DNA from: Lewinella sp038528965
GTDB lineage: Bacteria > Bacteroidota > Bacteroidia > Chitinophagales > Saprospiraceae
Direction of reading: 5' to 3'
DNA length: 64,000 bases
Assembly: GCA_038528965.1 (NCBI GenBank)
Contig: JBCBEC010000008.1
Coordinates: 130,877 to 194,876 of the forward strand
The notes under the pieces are model-generated. The model saw only the letters and a program-made list of their open reading frames with translations. It searched no databases and had not been told where the DNA came from. Numbering within the stretch: the stretch's first letter is position 1; each line of letters opens with the position of its first letter. Of this stretch, positions 16,473 through 23,432 are shown piece after piece. The translations under genes were made by a program, and so were the position numbers.

Positions 16473-19106
16473 ATGAAACACTTCATATCCATACTTCTAC
16501 TCCTACTCACTTACACCGGCTTCAGCCAGGTGGTAATCAATGAAATCTACCCCGCAACCAACCAGGTGGAAATCAAAAACATCGGTAATGATGTGATCAA
16601 TATGCTGGGTGGACAGATATTTGACGGAGGACAAGGAAATGTATTCTTTGACAATACCGTCGATACGGAATGTGGAAATTTTGTGCTCACCCCAGGTGAG
16701 ATTACTGTATTTACGTTCTCGATGAACATTGATGAGGCGAGCGGTCAACTGATGCTCAATAATTCAGCGAATACCCCGGTATCTTTTGTACAGTGGGGAG
16801 GCGTTCAATCACTGGCGACCTTTGCGTTTTCTTCTGGTATTTGGGATGACCCAACCGCCTTTTTTGAGGCCGTAGATAGTGGCAACTCGATCCAACTCGT
16901 AGCACCCAATGATCGTCGCGATCCTTCCGGCTATTTACAAGCTAATCCGAGTATTTGTGATGAGAATACGGCTTGTGAAATCACCGAAGTAATTCTCCGC
17001 AACCTCACCTGCGAAGATAATGGTACCCCCAGCGACCCTACCGATGATTTCTTCAGCTTCGTGGCCTTTGCCGACGGTAACAACCTAACGGGAAATGTAG
17101 ACCTGATCCTAAGCGAAGGCGATCTCACCCCCTCCTCTGTACCCGTAGCCTGTAACAACTGTGTGGTAGAAAGTAGCATCGGTACCGCCAACGGAGCGGA
17201 CTATTCGTTAACCGTCACCGCCAATAACGGGGATTGCATATTTATTCAAGACTTCACCGCACCAGAAAGCTGTTCTCCCGAATGCGAAATCATTACCTCT
17301 CAAGTCCTCAACGTTACCTGCAATGATAATGGCACCAGCACTAACCCCGACGATGATTACGTAGAGTTTTTACTTACCGCCTGGAGCTTTAACGGCAGTG
17401 ATGACGGTTATTTCATCGTCTTCCCGGATGGTACCGAAGAAGGACCATACACCTATACCAATAGCCACCCCATCAACACCCAAGGCCTTTGGGCAGCGGG
17501 GCTGGGTGACTTCCCGATTATCCTTGAGGATGCCGATGACATGAATTGTGACCGCACGATCACTGTCCTCGATCCTGGTAGTTGCTCCGACGCTTGTAAC
17601 ATCACTGAAGTAGACATTACCAATGTGCAATGCGATGACAACGGCACTGGCCTGGACCCAACGGATGATTTCCTAACGTTTAATATTGAGGTTACTGGCG
17701 ATAATCTCTCCAGTGAATACCTAATCAGTTCCACTGATCCGGAATTGGTGATCTCACCAGAGCGTGGTTCTACGCTCACCCTTACCACCTTTACGACCAA
17801 CCCTGGGTCTGCTATGGGTGAGGAGGAGCACTTTTACACCATTATTCTTGAAGATGCCACCATCTCCAACTGTAGCGCCAGCGAAACCTTGGTAAGTCCT
17901 GGCAGCTGCTCGAATGATTGTATCCTCTCTTTTGAGACTTTTGAAATCAATTGCAACAACAACGATACACCCGCTGATAGTAGTGATGATTTCTACACCC
18001 TGGACCTGCTGATAACTGGTACTAACGTAAACGACACCTACACAGCCGCTATCCAACCCTTTGAGATGGATGCTCAAATTCTCATGTACAATACGCTCTA
18101 CCAATTCAGCACGCCCCCTGGCTCAGCCGATGATTTGGAAGGATTCGGTTTCACTTTCTTCGACACCGAAGAACAATGTGGCGGCGTAACCCTCAACGGC
18201 ACCTTTGATGGCCCTTGCTCCGACGGTTGTGAATTCACCGGCATCGACATCTCCAATGTGCAGTGTAATGACAACGGAACGAGCGACAACCCCACCGATG
18301 ATTTTCTCACCTTCAATGTGGAGGTTATGGGAGAAAATCTGGCGGATGAATACCGCATCAACTCTCCCCAAGTTGACATTATGCCAGCTACTGGTTCTTC
18401 TTTAACCATTTCCCAATTTAGCACCGCACCCGGCATTAATGATTTAGGAGATATTGATATCAACATCACCGACTTCAATGATAACTGTGGCATTAGCGAT
18501 ATCCTGATAAATCCAGGCTCTTGTTCTGAAACCTGCTTCCTGAGTATTGAAACCTTAATGATTACCTGCCAAGACGGTGGCACCCCAGAAGATAGCAGCG
18601 ATGACTTCTTCCAGCTAGACCTAGAAGTATCGGGCACTAATACCTCCGCAAGCTATACGGCTTCCATCCAGCCTTTTGCTATGAATCCACAGATTCTACT
18701 GTACGATACCCCTTATCAGTTTTCGACAGCTCCCGGCTCTGCTTCCGGCTTAGAGAGCTTCGCCATTACGGTTACCGATGCCGAGCAAAGCTGTACCGGT
18801 ATCACCGTTAATGGTCAATTCGAATACGATTGCCTGGTGACTTCCACCAACGGATTGAGTGTAGAAAGCCAGCTGCGACTATTCCCCAACCCTGCTAATG
18901 ACCAATTACATATCCAATGGCTAGGCGTAACCCAGAGCCCCGTCAGCCTACAAGTATTTTCCACCGATGGAAAGCTTGTACAAAACTACCGCCTGAATAC
19001 CAGCAGCAGCCATCAGCTCAACATTAGCAACTGGCCATCAGGTGTATACATGATACGCTGGCAAGCGGGCGAAGAAGATGGATTTAGCAGGATCGTAAAA
19101 CACTAA
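16473..19106 (+). CDS. T9SS-exported protein with lamin-tail-like domain and six repeats
   Basis: 877 residues from ATG 16473; the frame opens earlier, but this Met starts a clear signal peptide (MKHFISILLLLLTYTGFS, before QV). The first ~150 residues (VVINEIYPATNQVEIKN) look like a lamin-tail domain. Then come six repeats of about 90-110 residues, each starting with Cys and containing C-x-D/N-N-G-T and a D-P-T-D-D-F-like acidic turn that could bind calcium. Repeats 3/5 and 4/6 resemble each other most, so a two-repeat block was duplicated. The last ~75 residues (LRLFPNPANDQLHI ... GVYMIRW) are a type A T9SS sorting domain, so the protein should reach the cell surface or medium. No enzyme motif was seen. 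Confidence 0.9.
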   Translation: MKHFISILLLLLTYTGFSQVVINEIYPATNQVEIKNIGNDVINMLGGQIFDGGQGNVFFDNTVDTECGNFVLTPGEITVFTFSMNIDEASGQLMLNNSANTPVSFVQWGGVQSLATFAFSSGIWDDPTAFFEAVDSGNSIQLVAPNDRRDPSGYLQANPSICDENTACEITEVILRNLTCEDNGTPSDPTDDFFSFVAFADGNNLTGNVDLILSEGDLTPSSVPVACNNCVVESSIGTANGADYSLTVTANNGDCIFIQDFTAPESCSPECEIITSQVLNVTCNDNGTSTNPDDDYVEFLLTAWSFNGSDDGYFIVFPDGTEEGPYTYTNSHPINTQGLWAAGLGDFPIILEDADDMNCDRTITVLDPGSCSDACNITEVDITNVQCDDNGTGLDPTDDFLTFNIEVTGDNLSSEYLISSTDPELVISPERGSTLTLTTFTTNPGSAMGEEEHFYTIILEDATISNCSASETLVSPGSCSNDCILSFETFEINCNNNDTPADSSDDFYTLDLLITGTNVNDTYTAAIQPFEMDAQILMYNTLYQFSTPPGSADDLEGFGFTFFDTEEQCGGVTLNGTFDGPCSDGCEFTGIDISNVQCNDNGTSDNPTDDFLTFNVEVMGENLADEYRINSPQVDIMPATGSSLTISQFSTAPGINDLGDIDINITDFNDNCGISDILINPGSCSETCFLSIETLMITCQDGGTPEDSSDDFFQLDLEVSGTNTSASYTASIQPFAMNPQILLYDTPYQFSTAPGSASGLESFAITVTDAEQSCTGITVNGQFEYDCLVTSTNGLSVESQLRLFPNPANDQLHIQWLGVTQSPVSLQVFSTDGKLVQNYRLNTSSSHQLNISNWPSGVYMIRWQAGEEDGFSRIVKH

Positions 19107-19265
19107 ATCCACATTTTTTCGCCTAGCGGGAACTTTATAGAAACCTCGTCATGTTAGATAGGGTAAATACGCAAAATCATGTACGCTGCTTATTCACAAA
19201 AACAGACTTCTAAGAAAGGTGCTAAAAGCCCTTAGCGGGAGTCGTATGTGCAAGCAGAACATGAG
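19107..19265. other. gene-free stretch, possible small RNA
   Basis: This 159-bp stretch follows the T9SS gene and has no supportable open frame. It contains two related words, TAGCGGGAACT near 19126 and TTAGCGGGAGTC near 19232, and ends directly at a strong terminator-like hairpin (19266-19301). A short transcript ending there is possible. No known RNA family was recognised and no promoter box is clear, so this is only a candidate. Confidence 0.25.
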
Positions 19266-19301
19266 CAAAAGCGTCTTTCGTTAGGTCGAAAGGCGCTTTT
19301 G
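19266..19301 (+). terminator. strong terminator-like hairpin
   Basis: Arms at 19266-19280 (CAAAAGCGTCTTTCG) and 19287-19301 (CGAAAGGCGCTTTTG) form a 15-bp stem with one G-T pair and a 6-base loop. The A-run on the left and T-run on the right make it usable in both directions. It would end transcripts of the T9SS gene or of a small RNA in the gap. Confidence 0.7.
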
Positions 19302-19307
19302 TTATTT

Positions 19308-19370
19308 GGTAGAAAGTAGAGGGTATTGAGACACTTGCATCTTTCTACGCTCTACCATCTACCTTCTACG
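19308..19370. repeat. purine/pyrimidine-arm inverted repeat
   Basis: Left arm GGTAGAAAGTAGAGGGTA (from 19308) is largely complementary to the right arm ending CTACCATCTACCTTCTAC (to 19369), with a few mismatches. It has the same build as the spacers in the tRNA-like array just downstream and the elements at 6402-6480 and 41067-41121, but a different sequence. Confidence 0.55.
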
Positions 19371-19384
19371 GCCGTAGGCCTTCT

Positions 19385-19456
19385 TCCTTCAAAGCATTGA
19401 TGGCGATGCACCGGGCTTTTAACCCGGGGAACTAGGTTCGATTCCTAGTGGGGGAA
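19385..19456 (+). tRNA. tRNA-Lys-like (anticodon TTT), atypical
   Basis: A 72-base cloverleaf can be drawn: acceptor TCCTTCA with TGGGGGA (two G-T pairs), D stem GCAT/ATGC with loop TGATGGCG, anticodon stem CCGGG/CCCGG with loop CTTTTAA (anticodon TTT, Lys), a 4-base variable loop, and T arm CTAGG-TTCGATT-CCTAG. No CCA is encoded after it. Unusual: position 8 is A and 14 is T (normally T8 and A14), position 21 is G, and the 15-48 pair is not canonical. It may be a divergent functional tRNA or a tRNA-derived repeat. Confidence 0.55.
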
Positions 19457-19557
19457 CAGGTGGTGAATTAGAGTAAGAATGAGGATTAGAATTAGAATCA
19501 AGATCGGACATCAACAGCCATTCTAACCCTAATTTTAATTCTGATTCTCACTCCCAA

Positions 19558-19632
19558 TCCCTCAAAGCATTGATGGCGATGCACCGGACTCTTAATCCGG
19601 GGAACTAGGTTCGATTCCTGGTGGGGGAACCA
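19558..19632 (+). tRNA. tRNA-Lys-like (anticodon CTT), atypical, with CCA
   Basis: Second copy, 72 bases plus an encoded CCA (19630-19632). Acceptor TCCCTCA pairs with TGGGGGA (one G-T pair); the anticodon stem is CCGGA/TCCGG around loop CTCTTAA (anticodon CTT, Lys); the T arm is CTAGG-TTCGATT-CCTGG. Compared with copy 1, the 31-39 pair changed from G-C to A-T on both sides, which keeps the stem. It shares the unusual A8/T14 pair and short variable loop of copy 1. Confidence 0.6.
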
Positions 19633-19730
19633 GTTATGAATTAGAGTAAGAATGGGAATTAGAATTAGAATCAAGAAAGGGCATCAACAGCCATTCTAAC
19701 CCTAATTTTAATTCTAATTCTCACTCCCAA

Positions 19731-19780
19731 TCCTTCAAAGCATTGATGGCGATGTACCGGACTCTTAATCCGGGGAACCA
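19731..19780 (+). pseudogene. truncated tRNA-Lys-like copy lacking the T arm
   Basis: Third copy begins like the others (TCCTTCAAAGCATTGATGG) and keeps the D arm and the anticodon arm with CTT, then jumps from GGGGAAC straight to CA. The 25 missing bases lie between two GGGGAAC words present in copy 2, so a recombination or slippage deletion between short direct repeats explains it. Without a T arm and 3' acceptor strand it cannot be a tRNA. Confidence 0.75.
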
Positions 19781-19924
19781 GTTATGAATTAGAGTAAGAA
19801 TGAGGATTAGAATTAGAATCAAGATCGGGCATCAACAGCTATTCTAATCCTAATTTTAATTCTAATTCTTATTAAAATTGTCACGTTTCCTGCGCTGCGC
19901 GCTTCTATTAATAAAGCAGCAGCT

Positions 19925-20698
19925 ATGAAAACACAACACCACACTCGCCGAAACTTTCTGAATTATGGCTTGCTGGGATTAAGCACCACAGCACTCTCAC
20001 TAGTCTCCTGGAGAAAGCGGAGGAAGAGCCACAGTGAAGTGGCATTAGCCCGCAGTGATGCCACCGTCTTCATTTGTGAAAGTGGAAACCTAGGCCATGA
20101 TCCAAGCTTTACTTTGGGAATGTTACTGGTACCTCAAGTAGAAGCTTTTGAAGCGCATATCCAGCAACTCCGCCATGAGCTTCAGTACTTTCCGCGCTTG
20201 GCCTACAGCAGCAATGATTATTTCCAACTTCCGTTCGCTAAAGCTGTCATTAGCTGGGTGTTTTTGGAAAGCAATGCTCATTTCCGAGTCATGAATTTTA
20301 CGGAACCAATCTTGGCAAACCATCCAGAGTTTGGCCATGCGCCTTCTCGTTGGCAAGTGCTGCGGCGAAAGCAAGATTACTATGACTTACTGCTGGAAAA
20401 AACCGCGATTCAAAATCGCATGGTATTCGTTAAGTACCAATCGCCACTGGGCCCAAGTCCTGTTTATGGGCAGCACTTTTTCAACAAACACAACTGCTAT
20501 TATCAGGCTACGGACACCCGCAAAAGTAACGCCCTCCAGCTTAGTAGTCTGCTTACCGGTTGCGTTGCCGCCGCCTACGAGAATCGTTTAGTGAGTCCGA
20601 TAAAACGGCAAATCATTGATCATCTAAAAGACATACTGGAAAGCGAGCGTTTGCAACCAGCTAGCCGTTGGAAAGACCGCTTTGTTTTCTACACCTAG
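19925..20698 (+). CDS. DUF3800-like protein with twin-arginine N-terminus
   Basis: 257 residues, start ATG 19925. The body resembles DUF3800, a nuclease-like (RNase H-fold) family: an opening strand with FICESGNLGHDPSFTLGML (family YIDESG...F.lgg), a central helix with a long basic segment, and a C-terminal TDTRKSNALQLSSLLTG followed by AAAYEN, matching the family's D-x-S-x-x-x-L-Q-L-A-D-L-x-A-G. The usual Asp of DESG is Cys here (CESG), so activity is doubtful. The first 35 residues (HTRRNFLNYGLLGLSTTALS) look like a Tat signal, which would be odd for a nuclease-fold protein and could instead be a membrane anchor. It stands alone just downstream of the tRNA-like array. The assignment is from recalled motifs. 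Confidence 0.6.
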   Translation: MKTQHHTRRNFLNYGLLGLSTTALSLVSWRKRRKSHSEVALARSDATVFICESGNLGHDPSFTLGMLLVPQVEAFEAHIQQLRHELQYFPRLAYSSNDYFQLPFAKAVISWVFLESNAHFRVMNFTEPILANHPEFGHAPSRWQVLRRKQDYYDLLLEKTAIQNRMVFVKYQSPLGPSPVYGQHFFNKHNCYYQATDTRKSNALQLSSLLTGCVAAAYENRLVSPIKRQIIDHLKDILESERLQPASRWKDRFVFYT

Positions 20699-20710
20699 CC
20701 CCAAGAGCTA

Positions 20711-20778
20711 CCCTCAGGGACACTAGAGCGGTTTGCTCTAGAACCTCTTGCTACAGTGGGAGGTATTCCCCTGAGGGC
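20711..20778. repeat. nested inverted repeats
   Basis: An outer pair, CCCTCAGGGA at 20711-20720 and TCCCCTGAGGG at 20767-20777 (one bulged base), encloses an inner perfect 7-bp hairpin, CTAGAGC at 20723-20729 with GCTCTAG at 20735-20741. It lies in the gap between two plus-strand genes and may be a terminator or a REP-like element. There is no T-run. Confidence 0.55.
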
Positions 20779-20800
20779 ATGTGGAAAATGGAGTTTTGCG

Positions 20801-20808
20801 TATCTTCG
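20801..20808 (+). promoter_or_regulatory. candidate -7 box
   Basis: TATCTTCG lies 25 bases before the ATG at 20833 and matches the recurring TAnnTTYG form seen before other genes of this window (Bacteroidota -7 element TAnnTTTG). The -33 element is not clear. Confidence 0.45.
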
Positions 20809-20832
20809 GTAGACACTAGTAAACTCTTACCG

Positions 20833-23367
20833 ATGAATACCTGCTCCAACGCTGTTCTCTTCTTATTGCTATCCCTTTTATTGGCGTCTTGTACTACAGA
20901 AACAACCACTGCCGACCTGCCCAAAGAGGCGGAAGAACGCCCAGCCGACTGGTTATTTCGTCAGCGTGCTTACCCTTTTGGGGAAATTGACCATAAGGCC
21001 TACAAGCGCGCGGTGCAATATCGCAGCCAAGTGCAAGCCATGCAGCAGGGACTTGAAAAAGACCTTAACACAACACCTTGGACATTCGACGGCCCCCTCA
21101 ACGTAGGTGGCCGGATTACGGACGTAGAAGTTATCCCTGGTACACCTAGGACAATACTAGTAGGTGCTGCCTCCGGGGGCGTTTTCCGTTCCACTAATGA
21201 AGGTGCAACTTGGGATGCCACCTTTGATGATATGCCTACCCTGGCCATTGGTGACTTGGCCATTGCGCCAAGCAATACAAACATTGTCTACGCAGGTACC
21301 GGTGAAGCCAACGCCGGCGGTGGATCTCTGGCTTACGATGGGCTTGGTGTCTTTCGTTCCACTGACGGAGGGCAGAACTGGGAAAGCCGCGGCTTGAATG
21401 ATGTAGGTAGCATTGGGCGAGTGGTAGTAGACCCTACTGACCCTGACCGGCTATACGTGGCGGCCATGGGTACACTATTTGCGAACAACGACGAACGTGG
21501 CGTTTTTCGTAGCCTGGACGGTGGCGAAAATTGGGAGCAAGTACTTTTCCTTTCTGATAGTACCGGTGCGGTAGACTTGGCCATTCATCCTAGCGACCCT
21601 ATGACTATTTACGCCGCAATGTGGGAGCGGGTTCGTCGTCCCAACCGTCGCCAGTACACGGGCATCACTTCAGGTATTTATAAGAGCACGGATGGTGGCT
21701 CTACCTGGCAAGAATTAGGTAATGGCCTACCAAGCGCAGCAAATGACAAAGGTCGAATTAGTTTAGCTATTGCGCCATCTGATCCGAATCGAGTCTACGC
21801 TGGCTTTGTGAACAGTAGTGGCTTCCTAGGCAATATGATGCAGTCGAATAATGCTGGAGCAAGTTGGAGTAATGTACCCACTGAGACTTTACAGGTAGTG
21901 CCTTTTGATTGGTGGTTTAACCGAGTAGTCGTGGACCCCACTGATGCTGACCAATTGTATTACGTTGGCTTCAATATCAATAAATATATACCGATAGAAG
22001 AGCGCTGGGAGCTGCGCTTTAACGGCGCTCACGTAGATCAGCATACGCTTTGGATTAATCCCAGCAACCCACAGGAAATGCTTCTGGGTAATGATGGTGG
22101 CCTTTACTACACCTCTGATACGGGTGAGAGCTTCAGCAAATGGGAGAACCTTCCCATCACCCAGTTCTACACTTGCGAAATCGACTTTCATGATCCTAGC
22201 CGTCGTTATGGGGGCACCCAAGACAATGGTACCAATCGTACCGTCACTGGTAATCTCGATGATTGGCAATGGATTTATGGAGGAGATGGTTTCCGGGTAC
22301 GGGTTGATCCCATGGACCAGAATATTGTCTATGCGACTTCGCAGTTTGGCGGCTTCGGCAAATCTACCAACGGTGGGGACTTCTTCAATGGAGCATTTGA
22401 TGGTTTGGGAGGAACTCGCCGCAACTGGTATACCCCCTATCAATTGGATCCGGCCATACCAGAGCGGCTGTATCTGGGCACCGAACGCGTAATGCGCTCC
22501 GATGGCGACCCTGTACTTTGGGAGCCCATCAGCCCTGATCTAACTAATGGAAATGGTGGCTCAAATGGTCTCGTCTATGGTACCATTACCTCCTTGAGCG
22601 TTTCCGCACTCGACAATGAAATCATCTGGGTAGGAACCGACGACGGAAATGTGTGGGTCAGCACCGATGCCGGCGGCAATTGGAATAGCATTTCCACAGG
22701 CCTTCCCCTACGTTGGGTGACCAGTATTACTGCAGATCCTAATGATCCTGCCGGAGCTTACCTTACCTTCTCTGGTTTCCGGTACGGCACCAATATGAGC
22801 CACGTTTACAAGACGGAAGATTTCGGTGCCAGTTGGCAAAACATTAATGGCGACTTACCAGATATTCCAGTGAATGACCTGGTCGTACACCCTGATAATG
22901 ACATCTTGTTTTTGGCTACCGACATCGGCGTGTTCTTCACCGACAATACCGGAGTGAATTGGGAGATCTTAGGAACGGGTTTGCCCCCCGTAGTGACAAC
23001 CGACCTCACGCTACACCTTCCTACTCAAACCCTGGCAGTAGGAACCTACGGGCGGTCTATGTGGTCCATTAATGTGGATGTTGACGTAAACACCCAGGAA
23101 CCGCTTGCTCTAATTGACAATTGGAGTGTGTATCCGAATCCCATAAGTACCAATGCTGTGGTAAGTCTTGAAATTCAAGAGCGGACTCCATGCCAATTAC
23201 AATTGGTCAATGCGCAAGGGCAGGTGGTCCAGTCTATCCTCAATGGCACTTTAGAGGCCGGTGCACAGGAGTTATCCTTTGCCGTAGCTGGTTTACCTGC
23301 TGGGGCGTACATCTTGCAGCTGAACGCGAACGGAAAGGTGAGTAGCAAGACGGTGGTTGTGCAGTAA
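20833..23367 (+). CDS. BNR/sortilin-type beta-propeller lipoprotein with T9SS sorting domain
   Basis: 844 residues from ATG 20833; the frame extends upstream, but this Met begins a lipoprotein signal (MNTCSNAVLFLLLSLLLASC, lipobox LASC). The middle holds many BNR-like blades (S-T-D/N-G-G-x-x-W: RSTNEGATWD, RSTDGGQNWE, KSTDGGSTWQE, VSTDAGGNWN) as in sortilin-like and xyloglucanase-like VPS10 propellers. The last ~75 residues (WSVYPNPISTNAVVSLEI ... GAYILQL) are a T9SS type A sorting domain. Having both a lipobox and a T9SS tail is unusual, because they imply different surface anchors. No glycoside hydrolase acid pair could be assigned, so enzyme activity is open. A TATCTTCG box lies 25 bp upstream. 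Confidence 0.88.
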   Translation: MNTCSNAVLFLLLSLLLASCTTETTTADLPKEAEERPADWLFRQRAYPFGEIDHKAYKRAVQYRSQVQAMQQGLEKDLNTTPWTFDGPLNVGGRITDVEVIPGTPRTILVGAASGGVFRSTNEGATWDATFDDMPTLAIGDLAIAPSNTNIVYAGTGEANAGGGSLAYDGLGVFRSTDGGQNWESRGLNDVGSIGRVVVDPTDPDRLYVAAMGTLFANNDERGVFRSLDGGENWEQVLFLSDSTGAVDLAIHPSDPMTIYAAMWERVRRPNRRQYTGITSGIYKSTDGGSTWQELGNGLPSAANDKGRISLAIAPSDPNRVYAGFVNSSGFLGNMMQSNNAGASWSNVPTETLQVVPFDWWFNRVVVDPTDADQLYYVGFNINKYIPIEERWELRFNGAHVDQHTLWINPSNPQEMLLGNDGGLYYTSDTGESFSKWENLPITQFYTCEIDFHDPSRRYGGTQDNGTNRTVTGNLDDWQWIYGGDGFRVRVDPMDQNIVYATSQFGGFGKSTNGGDFFNGAFDGLGGTRRNWYTPYQLDPAIPERLYLGTERVMRSDGDPVLWEPISPDLTNGNGGSNGLVYGTITSLSVSALDNEIIWVGTDDGNVWVSTDAGGNWNSISTGLPLRWVTSITADPNDPAGAYLTFSGFRYGTNMSHVYKTEDFGASWQNINGDLPDIPVNDLVVHPDNDILFLATDIGVFFTDNTGVNWEILGTGLPPVVTTDLTLHLPTQTLAVGTYGRSMWSINVDVDVNTQEPLALIDNWSVYPNPISTNAVVSLEIQERTPCQLQLVNAQGQVVQSILNGTLEAGAQELSFAVAGLPAGAYILQLNANGKVSSKTVVVQ

Positions 23368-23400
23368 AGTAAAATCGGCTTTTAAGCCAGCATTTCTCCT

Positions 23401-23408
23401 TACTTTCG
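23401..23408 (+). promoter_or_regulatory. candidate -7 box
   Basis: TACTTTCG lies 25 bases before ATG 23433, the same spacing as the box before the preceding gene. It fits TAnnTTYG. Confidence 0.4.
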
Positions 23409-23432
23409 GCTACCGCAATAGTAAACAACAGT

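Larger units (their letters stand above)
19385..19875 (+). repeat. 173-bp tandem array: tRNA-Lys-like unit plus hairpin spacer
   Basis: Three tandem units start at 19385, 19558 and 19731, exactly 173 bp apart. Each unit has a ~75-bp tRNA-like part and a ~98-bp spacer. Each spacer is itself an imperfect inverted repeat: a purine-rich left arm (GAGTAAGAATGAGGATTAGA type) and a pyrimidine-rich right arm (ATTCTAACCCTAATTTTAAT type) around a short centre with ATCAACAG. The third unit has lost 25 bp of its tRNA part. The array ends around 19875, 50 bp before the next gene. Confidence 0.85.

Noticed and set aside
19385..19875. CRISPR-like or retron-like array in the 173-bp repeats
   Set aside because: The repeated part folds as a tRNA-like cloverleaf, the spacers are near-identical rather than unique, and no reverse transcriptase or cas gene is nearby.
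20668..20832. Upstream extension of the BNR protein frame
   Set aside because: It overlaps the end of the DUF3800-like gene and the nested hairpin, and has no signal peptide; the ATG at 20833 begins a lipoprotein signal after a -7 box.
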